A stretch of DNA of 64,000 bases from Methylomonas sp. ZR1 (GCF_013141865.1 NZ_RCST01000001.1:4836001-4900000); one strand, 5' to 3'; positions 29,100 to 38,262 are shown, counted from the stretch's first letter. Notes: generated by a model from the letters alone, not told the origin. A program made the numbers and translations.

Positions 29100-29882
29100 T
29101 TAAGACATTGCTGCAATCATTGCGCCGGATGTGGATAATCGCAAAGCCGACAAAGCGGGCAGCGGATAGAAGCCGGCGCAATTACTATCGGCAAAATGCG
29201 CGTCATCGGCAAAAACTAGGTTCAATTGCGATGTCAGCCGGTTGGGGACACGATACCAAGGCATTAAACCGCTCGGTTGAGCATCGACTGGGCCCGTTGC
29301 GTTGAAATCCAGCTTGCCTTGTTCATTGCAATAGGCCATTTGCGTATAGGCATTGGCAATAAAATTCAGCCGTTTCCAGCCGCGCAGTTTGGCATGCCAG
29401 CGCGACTGGTCTTGCTTTCGGTTTTCCAGAAACGCCGCGTAATTGCTTCCCGATAAAACCGATTCCACTTCATACGCAAAAGTCAGCGCCTGGCTAAAGC
29501 TCCATTCGCCGGGAATCCCGGCATGCACCAGCGTAAAATTAAGCTTGGCATCGTGATGAATCAGGCTACGCAATCGTAGCCATTTCAATAATTCGTCCCG
29601 GTCCGGCGCGTTAAGAATTTCATGCAAGGTATCTTCCGGGGTCATTGGCGTATAGCCCAGCGCAACGCTCAAGAGATGGAGTTCTTGTTTGCCCAATACC
29701 ACAACAGCTGCTTTGCCCAGGCTTTTCACGTAACGCAGTACTTGCAAAGATTCCGGCCCGTGATTGACAAGATTGCCGGCAAACCACAGTCGATCTTCCA
29801 ATGGGTCAAAGCCGATGGTGGTCAGCCGTTGCATCAGTGCTCGGTAATCGCCGTTTACGCTGCCGATGGCATAGGTAGTCAT
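29100..29882 (-). CDS. ApaH-like protein with degenerate active site (probable pseudoenzyme)
   Basis: The 260-residue chain follows symmetrical Ap4A hydrolase (ApaH) along its whole length (MTTYAIG, DRLWFAGNLV, SLQVLRYVKSLG, NAPDRDELLKWLR, LMPWYRVP). The metal-binding and catalytic motifs of the phosphoesterase family are altered: GDxHG is GSVNG (7-11), GDLVxRGP is GNLVNHGP (36-43), GNHD/E is GKQE (64-67), and the distal GHW is ADD. Only the VHAG motif (120-122) remains. The frame is intact with no stops, so this looks like a retained, catalytically inactive homologue, perhaps a nucleotide-binding or regulatory protein. No ksgA/apaG neighbours are present. Confidence 0.85.
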   Translation of the reverse strand: MTTYAIGSVNGDYRALMQRLTTIGFDPLEDRLWFAGNLVNHGPESLQVLRYVKSLGKAAVVVLGKQELHLLSVALGYTPMTPEDTLHEILNAPDRDELLKWLRLRSLIHHDAKLNFTLVHAGIPGEWSFSQALTFAYEVESVLSGSNYAAFLENRKQDQSRWHAKLRGWKRLNFIANAYTQMAYCNEQGKLDFNATGPVDAQPSGLMPWYRVPNRLTSQLNLVFADDAHFADSNCAGFYPLPALSALRLSTSGAMIAAMS

Positions 29883-30436
29883 AGGTATTTAAATTCCAAA
29901 GCCAGGTCTGAACAAATCTCCGGCCATGATCAGAAGGTCAGCGCAAAGCCGGCATATTGCCTGAACCCTATCAATTTTGATGCCATTAATCTTGGCGCTG
30001 GATTTCAGCGGAAGATGATCCTGCCAACTCACTGATTATGTGTTGGAAATAGATGAAAATGGCCAATATGCTGATCGGACTAACCTGGGTCGTTCCCCAC
30101 CAAATCCGCAGTTTTGCCGGTGAAATGTAAAGTAATCGACACGTTTTGCCGCGCTGATTAACTAAGCCCATCATTCCTGCTGGCGATACTAAGACTGTCG
30201 CTTTATTCGACAAGCCGGCAAGGAATTCACTATATGTAAAATCTATTGAAGCCATAAAAACAATCAATTTTATTTGCTCCAGGAGTTTGTTCACAATGGT
30301 CTCCAAGCTGGATAGGTTGAAGTTTCAATCGGAGTTCCAGTGATTTATTAACCCAGGCCGACATACCGTTCTTATCGAACGAGATGCAGAAACAGATAGG
30401 GCCGGGTTCATAACCATTATTACCAGGAGACCTATC
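29883..30436. other. 554-base region without a confident gene
   Basis: A minus-strand ORF of 106 codons (29986-30306) has two hydrophobic stretches but no ribosome-binding site and no recognisable family, so it is recorded here as doubtful. The last 25 bases contain AGGAG for the next gene. No strong promoter or terminator structure was found. Confidence 0.4.
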
Positions 30437-30706
30437 ATGAAAACCTTAAATACCATCCAATTGGCTATCGTCCTTACTGCCGCTCTTGTCTCGACAAGTG
30501 TTCAAGCACAGGGTGATCGCATCGCCTCCGGCGGCTTTTTAAATAGTTGGGTTGCTGAAGTGGTTTACGACAATCCCGCGCACAATCGCGGCATACACAG
30601 TTATCCCAATCCGCTTGCGCCGGTTGTGGTAGCGGAAAAAGATATGATTTATGTTGATAAAGCCCATGGTCAAGCTATTTACAGCTATCCCAGAAATACC
30701 AAATGA
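30437..30706 (+). CDS. Small exported protein, 89 residues
   Basis: AGGAG lies nine bases before the ATG. A signal peptide (TIQLAIVLTAALVSTSVQA, cleavage after about residue 24) is followed by a short mature part with two related segments, HNRGIHSYPNPL and HGQAIYSYPRNTK, a minimal repeat of the form G-x-x-I-x-S-Y-P. No cysteine or membrane helix in the mature part. Not recognised; periplasmic or secreted by inference. Confidence 0.7.
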   Translation: MKTLNTIQLAIVLTAALVSTSVQAQGDRIASGGFLNSWVAEVVYDNPAHNRGIHSYPNPLAPVVVAEKDMIYVDKAHGQAIYSYPRNTK

Positions 30707-30717
30707 GCTCAACTCAC

Positions 30718-30741
30718 GGCGGACGCCTTCGGGCGTTCGCC
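30718..30741 (+). terminator. Hairpin after the small exported-protein gene
   Basis: GGCGGACGCC pairs with GGCGTTCGCC around a stable TTCG tetraloop, 12 bases past the stop codon. It has no T-run, so it would protect the 3' end or need Rho rather than act as a classical terminator. Confidence 0.5.
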
Positions 30742-30929
30742 AGTATTGCCCAAATAGTCACTTCGCTGTAATGCTCGTGAAAGCGGGAATCCAAGATTAC
30801 CATTGAGCGAGGATAATTAAGGGCCGGGCTAAAAGAATTTTATCTTCCCGGAAACCAAGGTTTTAGGCGCGTCTAAGGGCGTGGTTGATAATCTTGAACA
30901 GGTTCAAACCAGCTGATTGGAATAAGCGC

Positions 30930-31337
30930 TTACAAAGCCCGTACTAATAACACAGGCATCCACGGGCTCACCAATAACAGAAAGCCGGTAAACCAGATAT
31001 CGAAGGTAGGGCGCAACGCCGGAGCTTCCAGTTGGTCGGCGGCCGGATTGCTGGGGGCGAATATTAATACCAAAGCCACCAACAGCATCAGCGGCGGCGC
31101 GAACAAAAATCCCAGCAATATTCCCCAGGCCGAAGAGCCGATGTCGCGGCAGCGTTTTATCATGGCGGATACCCCGAATAAGCCGCATGCCAGGGCGATA
31201 ATCAAATAGAACGGCACGGCATATTCGTCGGACGACCCGCTGGTCGTTATCTGATGCGCATACAGGGGTAGCGCCAAAGCATTCAGCAAAGCCGGCAGGC
31301 CTAAAGCGATGTATCGAGAACGGTCGTAACGCAGCAT
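30930..31337 (-). CDS. DUF805-like membrane protein
   Basis: This 135-residue protein has four hydrophobic segments (about 11-28, 42-60, 68-95 and 112-134) and the motif IKRCRDIGSSAWG, which matches the RxxDxGxSxW signature of DUF805 membrane proteins. Function in the family is unknown. No neighbours on the same strand suggest an operon. Confidence 0.7.
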   Translation of the reverse strand: MLRYDRSRYIALGLPALLNALALPLYAHQITTSGSSDEYAVPFYLIIALACGLFGVSAMIKRCRDIGSSAWGILLGFLFAPPLMLLVALVLIFAPSNPAADQLEAPALRPTFDIWFTGFLLLVSPWMPVLLVRAL

Positions 31338-31642
31338 GGTTCTATCTATTCCCTAAATTTGCAGTTAACCGGACCGCCTAGGTTAGCTCAGCGGCTGGCG
31401 ATTGCCAATTTTTGTGTGTTTTTTGATGATCCCGTCACTAGGATTAGGGGTTGTTTTAGTGGCTTTATTGGTTACTGCTATGGCAACCACCAGTGCTGAT
31501 ACACTTACCGCTAACCCGCTATGAATCCGGCCCTTCAATATCGTCGCTCGTGTATTCGCGGGAATGACGATTCCAGGGAATATAAGCGCCGGGGTAATAA
31601 ACGTACAGAAATTCAGTCGCAATCCGCCAGGCAAAACGCGCA
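31338..31642. other. 305-base region without a gene
   Basis: Upstream region of the HD-GYP gene. A minus-strand ORF (31383-31643) with no ribosome-binding site was not accepted. The last 20 bases before the ATG at 31643 have no strong Shine-Dalgarno sequence. No hairpin or repeat was noticed. Confidence 0.4.
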
Positions 31643-32848
31643 ATGATAAAAAAAATCGATGTAGCCGACCTGAAGCCCAAGATGTTTATCCACGACATCA
31701 ACTGCCCGTGGATAAACCACCCGTTCTTGCGCAACAGCTTTTTGATCGAATCCGCTCAAGACATCGAAAAAATCGCCGCCTACGGCATTTGCCAGGTCTA
31801 CATAGACACCGCGCTCGGCCCGGATATGCCGGAAGCTCCATCCGTTCATGACATAAACCGGCAGCTTGACGAACATATGCAGCACTTGGGGCGCACGCTC
31901 AAGCGCGTGCCGCCGCCGGTTAGCCTCGAAAAAGAACGGGTAAAAGCCAAGCAAGTCTGCCGCGAAGCCAACCGCATCGTACACAACGTCCTCCAGGATT
32001 GCCGCTTGGGTAAGCAGGTCGAATTGGAGCAGGTAGAGCCGGTGGTTTCCAATATCATCGATTCGATTTTCCGTAACCCGGACGCCATAGTCAGTCTGCT
32101 CAGAATCAAGCAGGCTGATAAATATACTTTTCAGCATTCCGTGGCGGTCGGCACCTTGCTGATTAGTTTTTGCAGAGCTTTGGATATAGACCGCAAGCTT
32201 ATCGAACAGGTTGGCCTTGGTGGTTTATTGCACGACATCGGCAAAATGCAGGTGCCGAATAACATTCTGAACAAACCTGGAAAACTGACGGAAAGCGAAT
32301 TTGAGATCATGAAAAATCATGTGCGCTACGGCTGTCAGGTGTTGGAGAAAACGCCGGGTATTTCACCCATCACGCTCAATGTCGCCGCCGAACACCACGA
32401 ATGCTACAACGGCAGTGGTTATCCACTAGGCCTGAAGGGCGATGAAATCAGCCTTTACGGGCAGATGGCTGCGGTAGTGGACGTATACGATGCACTGACA
32501 TCCACGCGGGTTTATCACACCGGCATCGAACCCACCGAAGTGCTAAGAAAGTTATTGGAATGGAGCGACCATCATTTTAATCTGACGCTGGTGCATCAAT
32601 TTATTCGCAGCATCGGCATTTATCCGGTCGGCACCTTAGTACGACTGGAGAGCGGTTATTTGGCCGTCGTAGTTGAGCAACATCATGAAAACCTGCTGCA
32701 TCCACGGGTGAGAGTGGTATTCAATGCCCGGACGCGCTGCTACACACCTCCCGCAGATTTTGATCTGTCCAAACCCGGTTGTAATGATCGGATTACCTCG
32801 TTTGAGGTGCCCGCGAAGTGTGGGGTCGATCCTCAGCGCTATTTATAG
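31643..32848 (+). CDS. HD-GYP domain c-di-GMP phosphodiesterase
   Basis: Degrades the second messenger cyclic-di-GMP. This 401-residue protein has a DUF3391-type N-terminal domain (about 1-110), then an HD-GYP domain (about 140-330). Visible residues are His197-Asp198 in LLHDIGKMQVP, the HHECYNGSGYPLGLKG motif and DVYDALTS. No membrane helix or receiver domain, so it is cytoplasmic. In other bacteria GMP or pGpG released by such enzymes is handled by Orn, which is encoded at 22.5 kb. It ends at the palindrome at 32881-32912. Confidence 0.93.
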   Translation: MIKKIDVADLKPKMFIHDINCPWINHPFLRNSFLIESAQDIEKIAAYGICQVYIDTALGPDMPEAPSVHDINRQLDEHMQHLGRTLKRVPPPVSLEKERVKAKQVCREANRIVHNVLQDCRLGKQVELEQVEPVVSNIIDSIFRNPDAIVSLLRIKQADKYTFQHSVAVGTLLISFCRALDIDRKLIEQVGLGGLLHDIGKMQVPNNILNKPGKLTESEFEIMKNHVRYGCQVLEKTPGISPITLNVAAEHHECYNGSGYPLGLKGDEISLYGQMAAVVDVYDALTSTRVYHTGIEPTEVLRKLLEWSDHHFNLTLVHQFIRSIGIYPVGTLVRLESGYLAVVVEQHHENLLHPRVRVVFNARTRCYTPPADFDLSKPGCNDRITSFEVPAKCGVDPQRYL

Positions 32849-32880
32849 CCACAGTGAAGTTGTCGTATGATTTCATGTCG

Positions 32881-32912
32881 CTGTATTGGGCCAATTACGC
32901 AGCCCAATACAG
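32881..32912. terminator. Palindromic terminator between convergent genes
   Basis: CTGTATTGGGC and GCCCAATACAG form an 11-base perfect stem with a ten-base loop. The plus-strand tail (GGTTTATGCTTGTTTT) is moderately T-rich. It separates the HD-GYP gene from the convergent exported-protein gene. Confidence 0.65.
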
Positions 32913-32940
32913 GTTTATGCTTGTTTTGGCTGGCAATCAG

Positions 32941-33282
32941 CTATTCAGCTTCTATGTCGATAGGCGCGCCTGATTCATCGACTGGCTGCACAAATTCAAA
33001 CAACTTGGAGCCGGTATTGATCACTTCGACGTTACCCTGAAAACCACTGCGCGCAGCAACATTTTTGCAGAAGGTTCTTTTGATAAAGCCGGTCGTACAT
33101 TTATTGGTGCCGTTGCTCAGATCGTCGGCAATGGTCCAGCCATCGGGACAAATAATCGTGGGAATATCGAAGGTTTTGCACACCGGTTTAGGTGTGGTGC
33201 CGCCACCCGTTGGCTGGGCATGGGCAATGGCGCTGGCGCCGAACAAAATAGTGCTTAGGAAAAATAATTTTGGCGTTTTCAT
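32941..33282 (-). CDS. Small exported cysteine-containing protein, 113 residues
   Basis: A signal peptide (LFFLSTILFGASAIAHA, cleavage after about residue 22) is followed by a Gly/Thr-rich linker and a mature domain with four cysteines (VCKTF, IICPDG, KCTTGF and TFCKN), suggesting two disulfides in the periplasm. GAGG precedes the ATG. Not recognised; no operon partner. Confidence 0.7.
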   Translation of the reverse strand: MKTPKLFFLSTILFGASAIAHAQPTGGGTTPKPVCKTFDIPTIICPDGWTIADDLSNGTNKCTTGFIKRTFCKNVAARSGFQGNVEVINTGSKLFEFVQPVDESGAPIDIEAE

Positions 33283-33467
33283 GTGATACCTCTTCGATGA
33301 TGATCATTGATCAAGCTCCCTGGGATTTGGGGTGGCATGAAGAATCCCTTTCGAAGAGGAGGTTAAGATTTAGGCGCGGGTTTTGATATGAACTATTCCA
33401 TCCGGCCCTGCGGGATTAATTCACAGCTATAGCCTGCGCTATTGGATTTATTTGAACACCTATTAGG

Positions 33468-34265
33468 CTAAGCACAATCTTGCTGCCAATCATTGATGAT
33501 CTGACATATCTGGGCCAAACCATCGCTAAGTGCCGCCGGTCCTGGCTGTAAAATATCGCAAGATTTAATTTCGTAGACTCGTTGTTGTTGTACGGCCGGA
33601 ATGCTGTCCCAACCGGGGCGGGCCGCCAGATGATCGGGGCGGAATTTTTTACCGCACCAGGAGCCAATGATAATATCCGGCGCGCGGCGCACCACTTCCT
33701 GAGGATCGGCGATGATGCGCTGTTTGGCGGAATGTTCGGCGGCCAATTCGGCGAAGCAATCGTCGCCGCCGGCGATGGCAATTAACTCTGATACCCAGCG
33801 AATGCCGGAAATAATAGGCTCGTCCCATTCTTCAAAATAGACCTTGGGACGTCTGGCAAAACTTAGGCTGTGCAGGCGGGTGGTTTCCAGTTGCTGCCGG
33901 TACTGCGCCACCAGCGTAGCGGCTTTTTCCGGGACGCCGACCATCGCGCCCAGCAAGCCTATCATCTGCAAAATACCGTTGACTGAGCGTTGATTGAACA
34001 CATGCACAGCAATACCGTTACGGATTAACTCCGCCGCAATCTCAGCTTGCAAATTCGAAAAGCCCAGCACCAAATCCGGCTGTAACGCCAGAATTTTGTC
34101 GATTTTGGCGCTAGTAAACGCCGAGATTTTGGGTTTTTCCAGGCGAGCCTGCGCTGGTCTGACCGTATAGCCGGAAATGCCGACGATCCGGGCTTGCTCA
34201 CCCAGCAAATACAAGGTTTCGGTGGTTTCGTCGGTTAAACAGACGATGCGTTCGGGGTAATCCAT
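33468..34265 (-). CDS. BtuF-like cobalamin-binding protein, no signal peptide
   Basis: A periplasmic-binding-protein fold of the BtuF/FhuD class, 265 residues from the ATG at 34265 (a TTG lies four codons upstream). Typical features are the N-terminal RIVCLTDETTETLYLLG, the LQPDLVLGFSN strand and the long hinge helix around residues 100-130. No signal peptide or lipobox is seen, unlike true BtuF. Proteins of this kind without BtuC/BtuD neighbours are widespread; they may bind cobalamin or another corrinoid inside the cell. No cobalamin riboswitch was noticed upstream. Confidence 0.8.
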   Translation of the reverse strand: MDYPERIVCLTDETTETLYLLGEQARIVGISGYTVRPAQARLEKPKISAFTSAKIDKILALQPDLVLGFSNLQAEIAAELIRNGIAVHVFNQRSVNGILQMIGLLGAMVGVPEKAATLVAQYRQQLETTRLHSLSFARRPKVYFEEWDEPIISGIRWVSELIAIAGGDDCFAELAAEHSAKQRIIADPQEVVRRAPDIIIGSWCGKKFRPDHLAARPGWDSIPAVQQQRVYEIKSCDILQPGPAALSDGLAQICQIINDWQQDCA

Positions 34266-34316
34266 TGGGTCATCCAAATTAGGTCAGCAGAGGCTTTACA
34301 CCAATTTCTATCGGCC

Positions 34317-34353
34317 AATAAAAACCGCCTAACAGCGTAAGCCGAAAGGCGGT
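34317..34353 (-). terminator. Intrinsic terminator of gpmI
   Basis: Read on the minus strand, ACCGCC pairs with GGCGGT around an 18-base loop and is followed by TTTTTATT. It lies 27 bases after the gpmI stop codon and before the BtuF-like gene. Confidence 0.65.
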
Positions 34354-34379
34354 GTCATCGGCTCAGAATGCTTTACGGT

Positions 34380-36020
34380 TTAGCTGGCTTTGATCAAGCT
34401 AGGATCGTAATCTTCCGGTGCTTCAAAACCCAGCAGATTCAAAATAGTCGCAGCCACATTCGACAAGCCGGCTTTTGGTAAATCGTCGCGGAGTGTGTGG
34501 CCAGGGTTCTCCCCGGACACCAACACGAACGGCACCGGGTTCAAGGTGTGCGAGGTTTTGGCTTTGGTGCGGCCCTCTGCATTGCGGGTGACATTGCCTT
34601 TTTTATCCAATTCGTACATTTCGTCGGCGTTGCCGTGGTCGGCAGTGATAATTGCCGTGCCGTTCATCTCCAGAATCACCGGAATCAGACGTGCCAATTG
34701 CAGATCCAGGCCTTGCATCGCCGTTACCGCCGCCTCGAAATTGCCGGTGTGGCCAACCATATCGCCGTTGGCGTAATTGACCCGCAGATATTTGTATTGG
34801 CCGCTACGCACCGCGTCGATCAGGGTGTCGGTGATCTCGGCGCATTTCATCCAGGGGCGTTGTTCGAAAGGCACTAAATCGCTGGGGATTTCCACATACG
34901 TTTCGGAGGCCTCGTCGAACTTGCCGGAACGGTTGCCGTTCCAGAAATAGGTCACGTGGCCGAATTTTTGGGTTTCGCTGATGGCGTATTGGCTGATGCC
35001 GTTTTTGGCCAGATATTCGCCCAAGGTGCGGTCGATGGTGGGCGGCTCGACCAAAAAGCGCGCCGGCAATTTGGTGTCGCCGTCGTATTGCATCATGCCG
35101 GCGTAAGTGACTTTCGGCAGCGAGCCGCGCTCGAAGGGGCTGAATTGTTCTTCGGTAAAGGCGCGGGAAATTTCGATCGCCCGGTCCCCGCGGAAGTTGA
35201 AAAACACCACCGCGTCGCCGTCAACAATAGTACCCAGCGGCTTGCCGTCTTTGGCAATCACGAAGCCGGGCAAATCCTGGTCGATGACGTTGGCTTCGTT
35301 GCGGAAGGTTTCAATCGCTTCGTGGGCGCTGGCGAATTGTCTGCCCAAACCCGATACATGAATGTCCCAGCCGCGTTTGACCATCGACCAGTCGGCTTCG
35401 TAACGGTCCATCGTGATTTGCATCCGCCCGCCGCCAGAAGCGATGGCGACATCAAAATCCGCGCCGCGCAAACCGTCCAGATACGCTTCGAACGGATCGA
35501 CATAATCCAAAGCCGACGTTTCGCCAACGTCGCGGCCATCCAGCAGGATATGCAAGCGTACTTTGGCTACGCCTTCTTGCTTGGCCCGTTCGATCATCGC
35601 TTTCAAATGATCGATATGCGAATGCACATTGCCGTCGGAGAATAGACCCAGGAAATGCAGCGTGCCGCCTTGTTTGGCGGTGGCGACGACCTCATGCCAG
35701 GCGTGGCCTTGCCAGAGGTGGCCGCTGGAAATAGATTCGGCGACCAATTTCGCGCCTTGGGCAAACACCCGGCCGGCGCCGAAGGCATTGTGGCCGACTT
35801 CGCTATTGCCCATATCTTCGTCGCTGGGCATGCCCACTGCGGTGCCGTGCGCCAGCAGTTTGGTCATCGGATAGCTGGCCATGTAATGGTCCAGATTCGG
35901 GGTGCGCGCGGCTTTAACCGCGTCGCCGTCTTCGCGCGGCGAAATGCCCACGCCATCCAGGACGATGGTGACGACAGGGCCGGGGCAGGCGGGAAAACGG
36001 GAAGATTTTTCTAATTTCAT
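34380..36020 (-). CDS. gpmI: 2,3-bisphosphoglycerate-independent phosphoglycerate mutase
   Basis: Interconverts 3- and 2-phosphoglycerate with two manganese ions. This 546-residue protein belongs to the alkaline phosphatase superfamily. The phosphoserine is Ser73 in DMGNSEVGH; other visible motifs are [32 protein letters not shown] and [10 protein letters not shown]. It is slightly longer than the E. coli enzyme (514). No strong ribosome-binding site precedes the ATG. Upstream is the decayed Uma2 gene. Confidence 0.95.
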   Translation of the reverse strand: MKLEKSSRFPACPGPVVTIVLDGVGISPREDGDAVKAARTPNLDHYMASYPMTKLLAHGTAVGMPSDEDMGNSEVGHNAFGAGRVFAQGAKLVAESISSGHLWQGHAWHEVVATAKQGGTLHFLGLFSDGNVHSHIDHLKAMIERAKQEGVAKVRLHILLDGRDVGETSALDYVDPFEAYLDGLRGADFDVAIASGGGRMQITMDRYEADWSMVKRGWDIHVSGLGRQFASAHEAIETFRNEANVIDQDLPGFVIAKDGKPLGTIVDGDAVVFFNFRGDRAIEISRAFTEEQFSPFERGSLPKVTYAGMMQYDGDTKLPARFLVEPPTIDRTLGEYLAKNGISQYAISETQKFGHVTYFWNGNRSGKFDEASETYVEIPSDLVPFEQRPWMKCAEITDTLIDAVRSGQYKYLRVNYANGDMVGHTGNFEAAVTAMQGLDLQLARLIPVILEMNGTAIITADHGNADEMYELDKKGNVTRNAEGRTKAKTSHTLNPVPFVLVSGENPGHTLRDDLPKAGLSNVAATILNLLGFEAPEDYDPSLIKAS

Positions 36021-36496
36021 GGTGTTATGTCAGTGAGTGGTACGTCAGAAGTTAAAAGAAACAAGGTTTGGCGATTCAGCGTTGCCTGACGGCTGCGCGG
36101 TCAAAATGCCGAGCATCATACCTGATCGGCGATGTTCCGCAGCAGGTCAGGATAAAAGAAGGCGCTGGCAATGGTGACGTTGACTTTCATGTAGCAAATG
36201 TAAGTGCGGCAAGGCGTGTGATTTAGTGATTGATCTGCGTGGACGCCTCGCCTTGCAAATAATCTTTCATGCTTAATGTTAATTTCTCTGCCAGAGCCAT
36301 CTTGAGTTTGCCTTGGATATACAAAACGATTCTAACGGTTGCCGACACAATGTGGAACCCTCTCGCCAAGTATTTCGTCCGAACTAAGGATCGAAAAAAG
36401 TCCGTGCATTTCAAATCCACTTTGTCACATCAGCGAGCGTACAATTTAAACCATCACGCTATTTACCTGGATTGCATACATTAGAAAGGTGCCGTC
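36021..36496. other. 476-base region between gpmI and the bicupin gene
   Basis: The region holds the remnant of a Uma2-family gene at 36116-36300 (see separate entry). Outside the remnant there is no gene. An AAAGGTG just before 36497 serves the bicupin gene. The gpmI promoter should lie here but was not identified. Confidence 0.5.
36116..36300 (-). pseudogene. Decayed Uma2-family (DUF820) gene remnant
   Basis: Two short reading frames on the minus strand resemble parts of Uma2 proteins, a PD-(D/E)XK nuclease-like family. Starting at the ATG at 36300, MALAEKLTLSMKDYLQGE matches the usual N terminus (LTLSVEDYLxGE) and ends at a stop at 36223. In another frame from about 36220 to 36116 one reads TPCRTYICYMKVNVTIASAFFYPDLL, which matches the GTPCRVYxADxKVR...FYPD core. 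The segment between (the HEYIDG block) and everything after the FYPD core are missing. This is a deletion-bearing, frameshifted fossil. Confidence 0.7.
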
Positions 36497-37453
36497 ATGA
36501 ACATCGTCCAACCGCAAAATCTGCTTGAACCCTTACTGGAAAATTGCCGATATTTTGAATATACCCAAGCCGCCGATCCGCTTGGTTCCGGCACTATCAC
36601 TAAACTGCCGTTCGCCAATTTCGGCAGCGAATTGCATCGAACCGGCGGCACCCGGATTATCCCGCTGGATGTCAGCGAGCAATTACGTTGTCCCGGTCCG
36701 GCCACCAGCCCGGCGTTGTGCGCAAACTTTGTCAGAATTCTGGCCGGCGAGTCGCTGGCGACTAATTTCAATGCCACCTCGTTGTTGTTTTACGTGATGT
36801 ACGGCAGCGGCCACACCGAATTCGATGACCTGACCATCCCCTGGCACACTGGCGATTTTGTGGTGCTACCGATAGGCCAAGACACCCGGCATTTTGCCGA
36901 CAGCGATGCGGCTCTTTATTTGGTGCACGACCAGCCGCTGTTGACTTACCTGGGCGTCAAAGCCGAAACACAATGCTTTAAACCGACGCTGTATAGCGCA
37001 GCCGATTCGCTGCGTGAATTGGCTGCGGCGCAAAAAGCGGCGGAGGCGGTGAATCGCAACCGCATCAGCGTCTTGCTGGCCAATAAAGCCATGGACCAAA
37101 CCTTGACCGTGACTCACACGCTGTGGGCGATGCTGGGTGTGTTGCCTAAGGGCGCGGTGCAATTGCCGCATCGGCACCAATCGGTGGCCTTGGATTTGAT
37201 TCTGGATTGCGCGCCGGGTTGCTACACTCTGGTTGGGCCGCAGATTTCGGCAAACGGCCAGATCGCCAATCCCACCCGCGTCGATTGGCAACCCTATTCA
37301 GCCTTCATCACCCCGCCCGGCTACTGGCATGCGCATTACAACGAGTCCGGCCAAGAAGCACATTTGCTTCCGCTACAGGACGCCGGCTTGCAGACCTATT
37401 TACGCAGTTTGGATATTAAATTTGTGTTGCCGGATGGGCGTGTTTCGGGGTGA
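36497..37453 (+). CDS. Bicupin protein, gentisate dioxygenase-like
   Basis: A 318-residue protein with two cupin barrels. The first (about 65-155) has FYVMYGSGHTEFDD and TGDFVVLP. The second (about 205-300) has QLPHRHQSVALDLIL, then a PPGYWHAHYNESG segment; its histidines could bind a metal. The arrangement recalls gentisate 1,2-dioxygenase and related bicupins, but no aromatic-degradation genes are near, so the substrate is unknown. AAAGGTG precedes the ATG. Confidence 0.75.
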   Translation: MNIVQPQNLLEPLLENCRYFEYTQAADPLGSGTITKLPFANFGSELHRTGGTRIIPLDVSEQLRCPGPATSPALCANFVRILAGESLATNFNATSLLFYVMYGSGHTEFDDLTIPWHTGDFVVLPIGQDTRHFADSDAALYLVHDQPLLTYLGVKAETQCFKPTLYSAADSLRELAAAQKAAEAVNRNRISVLLANKAMDQTLTVTHTLWAMLGVLPKGAVQLPHRHQSVALDLILDCAPGCYTLVGPQISANGQIANPTRVDWQPYSAFITPPGYWHAHYNESGQEAHLLPLQDAGLQTYLRSLDIKFVLPDGRVSG

Positions 37454-37458
37454 GTTTT

Positions 37459-37505
37459 CGAACCGCAAGGTTCGCGAACTATGCGGTGTACGTTGTTTAC
37501 CGCAT
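37459..37505. repeat. REP-like double hairpin after the bicupin gene
   Basis: CGAACC-GCAA-GGTTCG (37459-37474) is followed by ATGCGGT...ACCGCAT (37481-37505). Such adjacent palindromes resemble extragenic repeats. They lie just after the bicupin stop codon and before the end of the convergent gene, so they could also stop transcription. No T-run. Confidence 0.45.
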
Positions 37506-37528
37506 CCTAAGGGCTTGGAATAGCGTAA

Positions 37529-38140
37529 CTAAGGGGGCATACGCCAGTTACCATCTTTCTCGCTTTGCCGGCGGAGAAGTACCTCTACAATCAAGTTTCG
37601 CTGGCTCATTGTCATTTGGTACTGTAGTTCCATTAGGCAGAGGTACCCAGCCATGATAACAATATTGCGCGGCGTGCTCATGAGCATGCTCTCATATTCT
37701 TGGTTACCGTTAGGCAGTGCACAGATAGCTTGACCAAATTCTGTCTTAAACTTCTTCTTCTCGCTCGCTGTATGTGCTGAAACATACGTCTCAACCTCGA
37801 ATGAAACGTTACTTATGTTATGAACTAGTCTGTTTCTAAGTTCCGATAGGCCTCGGAGAAAGGCCACTTCCTTTTTGTCGATTAGGCCGAGGGATCTAGC
37901 AAACGCGACCTTCCCAGATTTTACATTGTTGAAGTCGAGATTTGCGATCAACTCTTCGAGCTCTGGCTTGCCTAGCCGCTTCAAAATCAGCGACGCTAGA
38001 ACAGCCTCGAATAGAGCGTGGAGCTTTATTATGAGTGACCAGTCGGATTCCCTGGAGAGATTGAAGAAGAAGTCTTCCGGCAAGCCAACGCCGTGGAGTA
38101 GGCTTCTTATGGAAGGGTGATTTGAAGCTAAGGAAGGCAT
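37529..38140 (-). CDS. Hypothetical protein with HEPN-like motif
   Basis: A 203-residue, all-alpha, soluble protein. The segment SELRNRLVHNISN carries R-x4-H-like spacing (RNRLVH) as in HEPN/DUF4145 proteins, where it forms an RNase or nucleotidyl-acceptor site. A preceding helix LIIKLHALFEAVLASLILKRLG is also in keeping with that fold. AGGAG lies seven bases before the ATG. Lower GC than the flanks. It starts an accessory patch that ends at the ParE gene. HEPN assignment is from motif only. Confidence 0.6.
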   Translation of the reverse strand: MPSLASNHPSIRSLLHGVGLPEDFFFNLSRESDWSLIIKLHALFEAVLASLILKRLGKPELEELIANLDFNNVKSGKVAFARSLGLIDKKEVAFLRGLSELRNRLVHNISNVSFEVETYVSAHTASEKKKFKTEFGQAICALPNGNQEYESMLMSTPRNIVIMAGYLCLMELQYQMTMSQRNLIVEVLLRRQSEKDGNWRMPP

Positions 38141-38262
38141 CTGTCGTCTCCTATGACGCTTAGCCAGGTAGGTCAGGGTGCGCGCTAGCGTTCCCTGACA
38201 ATTTGGCTTCGATTTGTCACGTAGCCGCTATCGCGTCAACGTGACCTACAAAACTGTTCATG

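Noticed and set aside
31383..31643. 86-codon minus-strand ORF before the HD-GYP gene
   Set aside because: No ribosome-binding site, unconvincing sequence.
34956..35645. 229-codon plus-strand ORF opposite gpmI
   Set aside because: Lies entirely antisense to the clearly recognisable gpmI gene; codon-bias shadow.
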